Origin: an uncultured Alphaproteobacteria bacterium
Lineage (GTDB): Bacteria > Pseudomonadota > Alphaproteobacteria > HIMB59 > GCA-002718135
NCBI GenBank assembly: GCA_902615745.1
Contig: CACMQB010000006.1
Location: 1 to 64,000, forward strand
Reading direction: 5' to 3'
Length of the DNA stretch: 64,000 nucleotides
Part shown: in pieces, positions 52,375-60,740 of the stretch
Layout: every line of letters begins with the position of its first letter
How positions within the stretch are numbered: the stretch's first letter is position 1
The notes under the pieces: generated by a model
The model's database searches: none
The model's input: only the letters and a program-made list of their open reading frames with translations
Told to the model about the DNA's origin: nothing
Position numbers and translations under genes: made by a program

Positions 52375-53358
52375 ATGACTATCCTAAATTTATTATTCAT
52401 CGTTTTTTTAGGAATATTATTTTTTATCGCTTATTTTCATATCTCAAATTATCTTTTGGATAGTTATGGAGGTAAAAGCGTAAAAAGATATAATATTGAA
52501 AACTCCATAAGAGTAATCGTTTTTATAGCTCCAGCATTTATTGTTTTATTTGTATTTATTTTATATCCAGTTTTTGAAACTATTAGACTAAGTTTCTATG
52601 ATAAATTTGGCAGAGAATTTGTTGGGCTATATAATTATAAATGGGCTGTAAATGATCCTGAATTTAGAAGAAGTATTTTAAATAATCTTGTTTGGTTGCT
52701 TGTTGTCCCAACTTTAAGTACATTTTTTGGTTTAGTTATAGCAAACCTAGCAGATAGAATTTGGTGGGGCTCAATTGCAAAATCAATAATATTTATGCCT
52801 ATGGCAATTTCATTTGTTGGAGCAGGAGTAATTTGGAAGTTTATTTACGAGTACAGAGGACCAGATAATACACAAATTGGGTTACTTAATGCAATAATAG
52901 TTTCACTTGGCTATGAGCCTCAGGCTTGGTTAACAATTCCAATATGGAATAATTTTTTTTTAATGGCAATAATGATTTGGATACAGACTGGACTAGCTCT
53001 TGTAATATTTAGTGCTGCTTTAAGAAGTATACCTAAAGAAATGTTGGAAGCTGCAAGAATTGATGGAGCGAGTGAATTAAAAATATTTTTTTCAATTATC
53101 ATACCCTATTTAGAACAAACAATTCTTGTCATTTGGACTCTAATAACAATTATTGTTCTAAGAATTTTTGATATTATTTTTGCTATGACCAATGGGGAAT
53201 GGCAAACTGGAGTATTAGCTAATTTAATGTACGACTGGATGTTTAGGGGTGGCGGAGATTCTGGAAGAGGCAGTGTTTTAGCTATAGTTATTATGATAGG
53301 GGTAATACCAATCCTAGCTTGGAATTTATATAAACATAGACAGGAGCAAAAAATATAA
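52375..53358 (+). CDS. aglF: Alpha-glucoside-type ABC transporter permease AglF
   Basis: 327 residues, MalF-type permease with an extra N-terminal span (MTILNLLFIVFLGILFFIAY) before the six core spans. The EAA loop is EAARIDGASELKIFFSIIIPYL (about 222-243). FAMTNGEWQTGVLANLMYDWMF in the C-terminal part is typical of AglF. Its stop overlaps the aglG start (TAATG). Confidence 0.92.
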   Translation: MTILNLLFIVFLGILFFIAYFHISNYLLDSYGGKSVKRYNIENSIRVIVFIAPAFIVLFVFILYPVFETIRLSFYDKFGREFVGLYNYKWAVNDPEFRRSILNNLVWLLVVPTLSTFFGLVIANLADRIWWGSIAKSIIFMPMAISFVGAGVIWKFIYEYRGPDNTQIGLLNAIIVSLGYEPQAWLTIPIWNNFFLMAIMIWIQTGLALVIFSAALRSIPKEMLEAARIDGASELKIFFSIIIPYLEQTILVIWTLITIIVLRIFDIIFAMTNGEWQTGVLANLMYDWMFRGGGDSGRGSVLAIVIMIGVIPILAWNLYKHRQEQKI

Positions 53359-54497
53359 TGAAAAAAATTTCATTATCATCAGTCTTATCACAATTATTGT
53401 TATTGTTTTTTGTAATTGTATGGATCATTCCGACTTTTGGACTTTTTATAAGCTCTTTAAGAGATAAGGATTTACTAGCTATAAGTGGCTGGTGGACAGC
53501 TTTAACTACAACCGAAATAAATGAAATATATAGAATGTCGGGAATGGAAGCTCAAATTGAGGAAGATGGTTATTTTAAAATTAAAGGAAAACTGTTTGAA
53601 GAAAATTCTGGAAAAAAAATTGAAAGCTTTGGAATAAATTCAAAAAAAATAAATGAATTCAAGATTGGTGATATTGCTATTTTTAAAGATGAAAGTGAAG
53701 TCATACTAGATGAAGATGGAAACTATGAATGGAGATCAAAAAGTGAATTTCAAAAGAAAAAAGGGAAAAGATTATTTACTACATCATTAAGCCCACCATC
53801 ATTTACTTTTGAAAATTATAGAGAAGTTTTATTTAAAGAAGGAATTGGAAGAGCATTTATTAATACAATGGCTGTTGCCCTACCTTCTACGTTGATACCA
53901 TTAATAATATGTTCCTTTTTTGCCTATTCCTTAACTTGGATGAGATTTTATGGAAGAGATACTCTTTTAGCGATAATAATTGCTTCTCTTGTTGTTCCTC
54001 TTCAAATGTCTTTAATACCAATTTTAACAATCTATAATGATTTTGGTGCATTATTTGGTGTAGCAGCAAAATCATATCCTGGAGTATGGATGGCACATAC
54101 TGGTTTTGGATTAGCTTCGACTACTTTCTTATTGAGAAATTTCTTAAAAAGCTTGCCTAATGAAATGATGGAGGCTGCTAAAGTTGATGGCGCTTCTCAT
54201 TATGATATTTTTTTACGTATTATTATTCCTTTATCAATACCTGCGTTTGCTTCAATATTCATATTGCAATTTTTATGGTGCTGGAATGATTTATTAGTTG
54301 GTTTAGTATTTTTAGACCAGGTTCCAAGTGAGATAATTTTAACTGCTAAACTAAAAGAATTACTCGGATCAAGAGGGGAAAATTGGGAAATATTAACAAC
54401 AGGAGCTTTTGTATCAATGACAGTCCCTTTATTTATCTTTTTCGCTCTACAAAGATATTTTATAAGAGGATTAGTAGCAGGATCAGTTAAGGGCTAG
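53358..54497 (+). CDS. aglG: Alpha-glucoside-type ABC transporter permease AglG
   Basis: 379 residues, MalG-type permease. Between the first span and the second there is a periplasmic insertion of roughly 110 residues (WWTALTTTEINEIYRMSGME onward), an insertion also known from AglG proteins and responsible for the greater length than ordinary MalG. The EAA loop is EAAKVDGASHYDIFLRIIIP and the end is RYFIRGLVAGSVKG. It partners AglF and AglK. Confidence 0.92.
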   Translation: MKKISLSSVLSQLLLLFFVIVWIIPTFGLFISSLRDKDLLAISGWWTALTTTEINEIYRMSGMEAQIEEDGYFKIKGKLFEENSGKKIESFGINSKKINEFKIGDIAIFKDESEVILDEDGNYEWRSKSEFQKKKGKRLFTTSLSPPSFTFENYREVLFKEGIGRAFINTMAVALPSTLIPLIICSFFAYSLTWMRFYGRDTLLAIIIASLVVPLQMSLIPILTIYNDFGALFGVAAKSYPGVWMAHTGFGLASTTFLLRNFLKSLPNEMMEAAKVDGASHYDIFLRIIIPLSIPAFASIFILQFLWCWNDLLVGLVFLDQVPSEIILTAKLKELLGSRGENWEILTTGAFVSMTVPLFIFFALQRYFIRGLVAGSVKG

Positions 54498-54599
54498 TAT
54501 TAAAAACTATTGATTTTTCCTTTAAATTATCGTTAAATAAACTCATATTTGTATGATGATGTATTCATACACTTGAAAGATCGCTCAAAGGAGGATGAA

Positions 54600-55679
54600 G
54601 TGGCAGATATAAATATAAATACTGTTAATAAATATTTTGGAGACGTCCACGTAATTAAAGACGTATCTCTAGATATCAAAAGTCAATCATTCACAGTTCT
54701 AGTCGGACCTAGTGGTTGTGGTAAATCAACTATGTTAAGAATGATAGCAGGACTGGAAGATATCAATTCAGGTACAATTTCAATTGATGGTCAAGTAGTT
54801 AATGATTTACCACCAAAGCAAAGAAATATTGCAATGGTGTTTCAATCTTATGCATTGTACCCTCATATGACTGTATTTGATAATATGGCATTTGGATTAA
54901 AATTAGAAAAAAGATCTAAAGATGAAATTAATGAAAGAGTAAATGAAGCTGCAAGAATTCTTCAAATAGAAGATTATCTTCAAAGAAAACCAAAACAACT
55001 TTCAGGTGGTCAAAGACAACGTGTTGCAATTGGAAGAGCAATCACAAGAAAGCCAAAAGTTTTCTTGTTTGATGAACCACTTTCTAACCTTGATGCTGCA
55101 TTGAGGGTTCAAATGAGAGTTGAATTAGCAAAACTTCATAATGAACTAGAAGCAACAATGATCTACGTTACACATGATCAAACAGAAGCAATGACTCTAG
55201 CAGATGATATTGTAGTTCTTGATACAGGTATCGTTTCACAAAAAGGATCCCCATTAGAACTTTATGATAGACCAAATAATATGTTCGTAGGTGGATTTAT
55301 TGGTTCACCAAAAATGAACTTTATTTCAAGTAAGATATTAAGCAAAAGTTCTGATGCTACAGAAGTTGATATTATGGGAATGTCAAAAATATCAGTCTCT
55401 AAAATGTCAGCATCCTCCTCGGAGGGTGATTCAGTAACTCTAGGTATTAGACCTGAACACTTAGTAGTAAATGGTGACTCAGATGGATCTTGGGAAAGTA
55501 AAGTATTTGTTGTTGAAAAACTTGGTGACGTTACTTACCTATACCTTGAAAAAGATGGAGAGCCATTAGTTGCTGAAACTGAAGGACATTCAGAAATTAA
55601 AGTTGGTGATACTGTAAAAGTTGGATTCCCTGCTGGAAGATGCCAATTATTTGATAGTTCAGGACAAGCTTTTAAATAA
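54600..55679 (+). CDS. aglK: Alpha-glucoside-type ABC transporter ATP-binding protein AglK (MalK family)
   Basis: 359 residues from a GTG at 54600, chosen because AAAGGAGG (54587-54594) ends five bases upstream and MADININTVNKYFGDV is the normal MalK start; the reading frame is open further upstream but without support. It has Walker A VGPSGCGKST, Q-loop MVFQSYALYPHMTV, signature LSGGQRQRVAIGRA, Walker B VFLFDEPLSNLDAALR and the switch His in YVTHDQTEAM. The C-terminal part is a TOBE/OB domain (GIRPEHLVV, about 285). It is the only MalK-type ATPase in the window and could also serve the transporter at 20-23 kb. Confidence 0.93.
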   Translation: MADININTVNKYFGDVHVIKDVSLDIKSQSFTVLVGPSGCGKSTMLRMIAGLEDINSGTISIDGQVVNDLPPKQRNIAMVFQSYALYPHMTVFDNMAFGLKLEKRSKDEINERVNEAARILQIEDYLQRKPKQLSGGQRQRVAIGRAITRKPKVFLFDEPLSNLDAALRVQMRVELAKLHNELEATMIYVTHDQTEAMTLADDIVVLDTGIVSQKGSPLELYDRPNNMFVGGFIGSPKMNFISSKILSKSSDATEVDIMGMSKISVSKMSASSSEGDSVTLGIRPEHLVVNGDSDGSWESKVFVVEKLGDVTYLYLEKDGEPLVAETEGHSEIKVGDTVKVGFPAGRCQLFDSSGQAFK

Positions 55680-55694
55680 TAGAATCGTATTGAA

Positions 55695-55720
55695 TATTGC
55701 CCCTAATATAAGGGGCAATA
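55695..55720 (+). terminator. Terminator after aglK
   Basis: A perfect 10-bp stem (TATTGCCCCT/AGGGGCAATA) with an AATATA loop lies 16 bp after the aglK stop. CATCC followed by a T7 run comes next. It should end the agl operon transcript. Confidence 0.75.
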
Positions 55721-55775
55721 CATCCTTTTTTTCAAAATTTTAAATAAATATCATAAAATTAAACTAAAATAAGAT

Positions 55776-55843
55776 TGGGCAGAGGGTTCATATTATTTCC
55801 TCCTATAAGAAGTATTCCTCTTATAAAACTTTTCTGCCCACCA
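55776..55843. other. Structured intergenic element of unknown type
   Basis: An 8-bp outer helix (TGGGCAGA 55776-55783 with TCTGCCCA 55833-55840) encloses a 7-bp hairpin (TATAAGA 55804-55810 with TCTTATA 55819-55825) and a weaker GAGG/CCTC pairing. On the plus strand the 3' arm runs into an ACCA, tRNA-like, but there is no T-arm or anticodon arm. On the minus strand it contains a strong AGGAGG seven bases before an ATG that opens a 10-codon ORF (MNPLPNLILV). It lies between two convergent genes, so it is a candidate ncRNA, repeat element or bidirectional terminator. Confidence 0.4.
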
Positions 55844-55874
55844 AATTTGAAAAGTTATTTAAGAGGGATACCAA

Positions 55875-57026
55875 TTATAGTTTTTGCTTAGCAGTCCAGG
55901 AATTTTTTTTATTTACAGGAATATATTTATTTAGAGCAAGAAGAACATTTTCAGCTAATTTTCTATACGTCGTTAATTTTCCTCCATAGATGTTTAATAA
56001 TGGCGCCTGTGAACCATCCTCATTTAAGTCGAATATATAGTCTCTAGTAACTTTTGATGCTTCTTTGAAATCTTCAATAAGTGGTCTAATTCCAGAATAA
56101 GAATTTACAATATCATCTCTCGATATTTGTTTAATGAAATATTTATTTACTGAATTTAATAAATAATCAATTTCACTTTCATCAATTTTTGGATTTTCTG
56201 GTGAAACAACTTCTGTTTCGGTAGTGCCAATAAGAGAATATTCATCTTTATAAGGTATGACAAAAATTATTCTGTTATCTTCATTTTGTAAAGTGAAAGC
56301 TTTTTTCTGACTATATAGACTTTTAGTTATTATGTGACTACCTTTTACAAGTCGAATTGATTTATTTGAATTTAATTTAATGACATTGCTTAAAACTTCA
56401 TTTATCCAAGGCCCGGCAGCATTTATAAGTATTTTACATTTAAGTATAGTATTATTATCTAAAGTTATATCCCAAATATTTTTATTTCGTTTTGCGTCTA
56501 TTACTTTTCTATTTTGAATAATCATAGCACCTTTTTTCTTTGCATCTTCAACATTTAACTGAACAAGTTTTTTATCATCAACTTGTAAATCATAATATTG
56601 GAAACCAATTTTAAATTGATCTTTTAAAATATTAGGCATTTCCTTTTTAATATTTACAGTTGAAGATTTTGGTATAGTTATTTTACCACCAAGATTATCG
56701 TATAAAAATAATCCTAATTTAATTAACCATTTAGGTCTTAAAGATTTTTGATAAGGTATAATAAAAGGTAATGGTGTTGTTATATTACTGGCAATTTTTT
56801 TAATTACTTCTCTTTCCTTAAGAGATTCACGTACAAGGCGAAATTCATAATTTTCAAGATACCTTAATCCACCATGTATTAATTTTGTAGACCAAGATGA
56901 AGTGGCGGAGCCAACTGTGTTTTTTTCAACTAAACAAACTTTTAAATTTCTACCTGATGCATCTCTAACAATTCCAGCACCATTAATACCTCCACCAATA
57001 ACTAAAATATCAAAAGTTTCATTCAT
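55875..57026 (-). CDS. glpD: FAD-dependent glycerol-3-phosphate dehydrogenase, lacking the C-terminal domain
   Basis: 383 residues with the FAD-binding start ILVIGGGINGAGIVRDASGR, SSWSTKLIHGGLRYLE, LINAAGPWINEV, YSGIRPLIED and GGKLTTYRKLAENVL. The enzyme oxidises glycerol-3-phosphate to dihydroxyacetone phosphate at the membrane. Typical GlpD is about 500 residues; here the frame stops right after NSWTAKQKL, the point where the C-terminal all-helical domain normally begins, so roughly 120 residues are missing. I found no continuation in other frames. All FAD and active-site regions seem present, so it may be functional or may be a recent truncation. Confidence 0.85.
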   Translation of the reverse strand: MNETFDILVIGGGINGAGIVRDASGRNLKVCLVEKNTVGSATSSWSTKLIHGGLRYLENYEFRLVRESLKEREVIKKIASNITTPLPFIIPYQKSLRPKWLIKLGLFLYDNLGGKITIPKSSTVNIKKEMPNILKDQFKIGFQYYDLQVDDKKLVQLNVEDAKKKGAMIIQNRKVIDAKRNKNIWDITLDNNTILKCKILINAAGPWINEVLSNVIKLNSNKSIRLVKGSHIITKSLYSQKKAFTLQNEDNRIIFVIPYKDEYSLIGTTETEVVSPENPKIDESEIDYLLNSVNKYFIKQISRDDIVNSYSGIRPLIEDFKEASKVTRDYIFDLNEDGSQAPLLNIYGGKLTTYRKLAENVLLALNKYIPVNKKNSWTAKQKL

Positions 57027-57033
57027 GCTTAAA

Positions 57034-57624
57034 TTAAATAAATCTATTTATTTCGTGAATTATTATTTCAGGGTCAGTTAAATGTATAGTTAAAAAACCA
57101 AGTTTCTTTGCAGCCTCAATATTCTCTTTTTTATCATCAATAAATACAGTTTCTTCTGGAATTAGATTAAAACGACTTGTAGCTAATTTATATATTTCGG
57201 CATTAGGTTTAACCAATTTTTCTTTTCCAGATATTATTAGGCCATCAAATTTATTTAAGAATGGATATTTTTTATCCATATCTTGAAATGTTTCCCAAGA
57301 CCAATTTGACAAAACATAACACTCATATTTTTTATTTTTTAAATGATCTAAAATATCTACTGAATACTTAAAGATTTTTCTGAACATTTTATGATGATTT
57401 TTATAATATAATTTAATTTTATCTTCATAATCAGGATAAGTTTTGATTAGATCAGTTTCAGCATCTTTTATAAGTCTTCCAGCATCTTGTTGGATATTCC
57501 ATTCATCATTGCAAATATTATTGAGAAAATTATCTCTTTCTTCTTTGTCTTTAATTACATCTTTATAAAAATAATGAGGGTCCCAATCAAAAAAAACACC
57601 ACCTAAATCAAAAAGAAATTTCAT
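57034..57624 (-). CDS. HAD-superfamily hydrolase (YihX-like)
   Basis: 196 residues, HAD subfamily IA. The nucleophile motif is FDLGGVFFDWDP with Asp6, followed by a four-helix cap. Motif II is VLSNWSW, motif III has Lys in EKLVKPNAEIY and motif IV is VFIDDKKENIEAA. FDLGGVFFDWDP is typical of the YihX group that acts on glucose-1-phosphate; specificity is a guess. It lies 7 bp upstream of glpD and diverges from the glycerate kinase gene. Confidence 0.85.
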   Translation of the reverse strand: MKFLFDLGGVFFDWDPHYFYKDVIKDKEERDNFLNNICNDEWNIQQDAGRLIKDAETDLIKTYPDYEDKIKLYYKNHHKMFRKIFKYSVDILDHLKNKKYECYVLSNWSWETFQDMDKKYPFLNKFDGLIISGKEKLVKPNAEIYKLATSRFNLIPEETVFIDDKKENIEAAKKLGFLTIHLTDPEIIIHEINRFI

Positions 57625-57656
57625 GTATAAGTATTTTGTTTATAAATAAGTATTAA

Positions 57657-58517
57657 ATGAGTGCATTAATAGACTATATTCAAATAGAAATACACAAAAC
57701 ATATAATAAAAAATATTCCAAGAAGTATATAAAAGATAAATTAATTCCAATAATAAATTATGTTTGCTCTAGTAAATCAAACAAATTCCTATTTGGAGGC
57801 TCTCAAGGTATTGGAAAATCATCATTTATTTATATTATCACTAAAACTATTGAAAAATTTTATAATAAGAAAATACTTTTGCTTAGTTTAGATAATTATT
57901 ATTTATCAAGAAAACAACGATCTCAATTATCAAAAAAAATACATCAATTATTAATAACTCGAGGTGTTCCAGGAACACATGATATTGAAAAATTACTTAA
58001 AAATATAAAACAATTCAATAAAAGTAAATACCCTATCACAACCCCTATATTTGATAAGTTGATTGATGATACGACTAAATTAACTAAAATAACTAAAACT
58101 AAATGTGATATTCTTTTCTTAGAAGGTTGGTGTTGTGGAAGTTCAGAAATTCCAAAAAAAATTCTTCATAAAAATATAAATAATTTAGAAAAAATTAAAG
58201 ATCCAAAATATCAATGGAGAAATTTCTATAATAATAAATTAAAATTAGAATATAAAAAATTATTTAATTTATTTGATGAACTTATTTTTTTGAAAACATC
58301 CTCTTTTGATAATGTTTTTAAATGGCGGTTAAAGCAGGAAAAAACTAATCAATCAAAAAACAAAAAATCAAAAAGAATGACTTCAAATGAAATTAAATAT
58401 TTTGTTCAACATTATGAGAAAATAACTAAATGGATGATGAAGGATCTAAATAAAAAAGCTCAGATCGTTATTAAATTTGAAAAAAATCATAAAATTTCTT
58501 CAATAAATTTTAACTAG
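57657..58517 (+). CDS. D-glycerate 3-kinase-like P-loop kinase
   Basis: 286 residues. A P-loop GGSQGIGKSS (47-56) is followed by LLSLDNYYLSRKQR, TRGVPGTHDIEKL (about 101-113) and FLEGWCCGSSEIP (about 156-168). These elements, with the R-G-x-P-G-T-H-D motif, mark the plant-type/GLYK glycerate 3-kinase and related uridine-kinase-like family. The enzyme would make 3-phosphoglycerate. The C-terminal part is Lys-rich and has QWRNFYNNKLKLEYKKLF and MTSNEIKYFVQHYEKITKWM typical of the family. It converges with the methyltransferase-like gene, overlapping by 4 bp. Confidence 0.82.
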   Translation: MSALIDYIQIEIHKTYNKKYSKKYIKDKLIPIINYVCSSKSNKFLFGGSQGIGKSSFIYIITKTIEKFYNKKILLLSLDNYYLSRKQRSQLSKKIHQLLITRGVPGTHDIEKLLKNIKQFNKSKYPITTPIFDKLIDDTTKLTKITKTKCDILFLEGWCCGSSEIPKKILHKNINNLEKIKDPKYQWRNFYNNKLKLEYKKLFNLFDELIFLKTSSFDNVFKWRLKQEKTNQSKNKKSKRMTSNEIKYFVQHYEKITKWMMKDLNKKAQIVIKFEKNHKISSINFN

Positions 58518-58972
58518 AAAAAAATCCATCTTTTAACCGAATTACAATATCTTTCAAATTCATCACCAAATTTATCTTTTAAATATTTCTCCTCTTCATA
58601 TATTACAAAATTATTTAACCAAAAAAATAATCCTAAAGAACAAATAAAATACATAATGTTTTCAAAAGTAAGAAACATACCAAAATGAAATAAAACAAAA
58701 CATAGATAAATTGGATTTCTAGAGTAAGCATAAATTCCAGTTTTTATAATTCTATTTGTTTCAGTTTGAGGAGGTAATTTTTCTTCATGTGCATTAAATG
58801 CATTTCTTGAGGAAAAAAATACAATTGGCATTAAAATTATAATTAATAATCCAAAAAGATTAAGAATATATAGAAGTGGATATTTAGGAAAAATAAATTC
58901 GCCTAAAATATAGGAGGCTATCAAAAGATAGACTGAAATATAAAGTGGATTTCCTTTTACATCTGGCCCCAT
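58514..58972 (-). CDS. Isoprenylcysteine/phospholipid methyltransferase-like membrane protein
   Basis: 152 residues with about four spans. The C-terminal half has the SAM-binding motif of the ICMT/PEMT family: GIYAYSRNPIYLCFVLFHFG (R-N-P-x-Y) and IYEEEKYLKDKFGDEFERYC. Family members methylate lipid or prenyl-cysteine carboxylates in membranes; many bacterial ones have no known substrate. It directly follows a HAD phosphatase gene with no gap, at the 3' end of the amino-sugar/sugar-acid operon. Confidence 0.8.
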   Translation of the reverse strand: MGPDVKGNPLYISVYLLIASYILGEFIFPKYPLLYILNLFGLLIIILMPIVFFSSRNAFNAHEEKLPPQTETNRIIKTGIYAYSRNPIYLCFVLFHFGMFLTFENIMYFICSLGLFFWLNNFVIYEEEKYLKDKFGDEFERYCNSVKRWIFF

Positions 58973-59632
58973 TTAAAGTTCCTCTATTGCCTTACCTAAA
59001 CTTTCATAATCACTAAATACATTCAAAGCACCATTGTCAAATAATTCATTTGTATCTCTATCTGAATGCCAATGTTTTCCTGCAGTAAGACCGAATACCA
59101 TGACTCCTGCTGCAGTTGCTGCTTTAACACCTACGCCACTATCTTCAATAATGACCGACTCTTCTCTAATAAGTAAATTATCATTCAAAACCTTTAAGTA
59201 TATATCTGGATCAGGTTTTGGTTTTTTTACCATATCGAATGAATAAACCTGATCACTTAAAAAAAATTTATCTAATCCAACAAGCTTCAATCCATCAAGA
59301 ATTCTATCCTTATTACTGTTAGATCCAATAAAGTGATTTCTATCTGAGTTACTAATATAATCTTTTGCACCATCAACTAGTTTTAAATCCTTGGAATAAA
59401 CTTCTGAAACAATATCAAATATTTCGTTTGTAAATTTTTCTTTGTTTTCAATCTTGTATTTAGAAGACAATAAATCTATTACTTCGACTGTTTTTTTTCC
59501 AGCATATTTATAAAATTGCTCCTCTTTAATTGATTGATCAAATTTACTAAAATATTTGGAAAATGCCCTAGAAGCTAAAACCTCACTATCAACTATTACT
59601 CCATCAAAATCAAAAATTATATTTTTAATCAT
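58973..59632 (-). CDS. HAD-superfamily phosphatase (beta-phosphoglucomutase-like)
   Basis: 219 residues, HAD subfamily IA. The nucleophile motif is IFDFDGVIVDSE with Asp8 and Asp10, motif II is FIGSNSNK, motif III has Lys in VKKPKPDPDIYL and motif IV is VIIEDSGVGVKAATAAGM-like VIIEDSGVGVKAA. The cap is helical. This resembles phosphoglycolate or sugar phosphatases. It is the gene after the enolase-superfamily member and may dephosphorylate a pathway intermediate. Confidence 0.85.
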   Translation of the reverse strand: MIKNIIFDFDGVIVDSEVLASRAFSKYFSKFDQSIKEEQFYKYAGKKTVEVIDLLSSKYKIENKEKFTNEIFDIVSEVYSKDLKLVDGAKDYISNSDRNHFIGSNSNKDRILDGLKLVGLDKFFLSDQVYSFDMVKKPKPDPDIYLKVLNDNLLIREESVIIEDSGVGVKAATAAGVMVFGLTAGKHWHSDRDTNELFDNGALNVFSDYESLGKAIEEL

Positions 59633-59636
59633 TATT

Positions 59637-60737
59637 TTATATTTCTGTCTTTTTGTATTCTGATTTCTCTAACCAATCAGGATTAATCTCTATACCCCAA
59701 CCAGGAGTATCTTCAATTTTAACCATTCCATTAGATATTTTAAAAGGATCACCTAAAAATAAATTCTGCTGCCATGGATAATAATCTTTACCTTCAATTG
59801 AAAATTCAAGATAGGGACCTGAATTATTTATTGCTTTTAAAAAATGCATTGTACAAATTGTTACTAAAGATAAATTAGCTGTATGTGGAGTACATATAAA
59901 ACCACCCTTTTCAATAATTTTAGCAACCTTCAAAGCTTTTGTTAATCCTCCCATGTACATAACATCTGGCTGAAAAATATTTACAATTTTTCTGTTTACC
60001 ATATCTCTCCATATTCGCAGATCACAATCTTGCTCTCCCCCAGTAACATCTATCTTCAAACTATCAGTAACTTTTTTAGTTTCTTCTGGTTTCCAGTAAG
60101 GACAAGGTTCTTCAAAATGAGTAACATTATTATCTTCTAAAAGTTTACCAATTTCTATTGCTTGAACAGAACTATAACAACTGTTTGCGTCGACCATCTT
60201 AATTACACTTTTATCTAGAGTCGAATTTATTGTTTTTACTATACTAGGCGTTCTTCCTTCCCATTCATCGATCCCTCTTCCACATTCAGAACCAACTCTA
60301 AATTTAAATGCATCAACACCCTTTTCATCAAAGAGTTTTTTAAATCTATTTGCCTCATCATTTGGTGTAATATCTCTTTTCATTGATGAACCATATATTC
60401 TTAAATTCCCTGGAGATCCTCCTATCAATGAGACTACAGGTTTACTTTCGATTTTACCTTTCAAATCCCACAAGGCTGTATCTAAACCAGCAATTGCACG
60501 TAAAAGATAAGATCCTGGAAATTTATGCTCTCTTTCAAAGACAAAATCTTCTAAATCATCGAAATCAAAATATTCTTTTCCTAAAACCCAAGGTGCTACT
60601 TGTTTATGAAAAATTTGAGCTGTGATATCTGCATGATAAGTTGACATTTGACCATAACCAATTGAACCATCCTCAACTGTTATTTTTACAAAACTTACAT
60701 ATGGTTTTGTGAATGTTTCAAGTTTAACTATTTTCAT
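59637..60737 (-). CDS. Enolase-superfamily sugar-acid dehydratase-like protein
   Basis: 366 residues, mandelate racemase/muconate lactonizing family. Candidate catalytic residues: Lys145 (FKFRVG) and His285 (CTPHTAN). Metal ligands are Asp183 (MVDANS), Glu209 (FEEPCPYW) and Glu235 (TGGEQDCD). The DxN, EEP and GGEQ pattern with a C-terminal His is the acid-sugar dehydratase/racemase type. The usual K-x-K is K-x-R here. Such enzymes make 2-keto-3-deoxy acids. It is 3 bp from the GMC oxidoreductase gene. Confidence 0.88.
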   Translation of the reverse strand: MKIVKLETFTKPYVSFVKITVEDGSIGYGQMSTYHADITAQIFHKQVAPWVLGKEYFDFDDLEDFVFEREHKFPGSYLLRAIAGLDTALWDLKGKIESKPVVSLIGGSPGNLRIYGSSMKRDITPNDEANRFKKLFDEKGVDAFKFRVGSECGRGIDEWEGRTPSIVKTINSTLDKSVIKMVDANSCYSSVQAIEIGKLLEDNNVTHFEEPCPYWKPEETKKVTDSLKIDVTGGEQDCDLRIWRDMVNRKIVNIFQPDVMYMGGLTKALKVAKIIEKGGFICTPHTANLSLVTICTMHFLKAINNSGPYLEFSIEGKDYYPWQQNLFLGDPFKISNGMVKIEDTPGWGIEINPDWLEKSEYKKTEI

Positions 60738-60740
60738 GAA

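Noticed and set aside
54549-54599. N-terminal extension of AglK from a TTG
   Set aside because: It would place the strong AAAGGAGG inside the coding region; the GTG at 54600 gives the normal family start.
55776-55843. A tRNA or tmRNA acceptor piece, because of the ACCA end
   Set aside because: No T-arm (GTTC-type loop next to the acceptor 3' strand), no anticodon arm and no tag-coding frame.
55776-55875. Missing GlpD C-terminus restored by a frameshift
   Set aside because: Reading the other minus-strand frames downstream of the stop gives early stops and no similarity to the GlpD C-terminal domain; the room before aglK's terminator is also too small.
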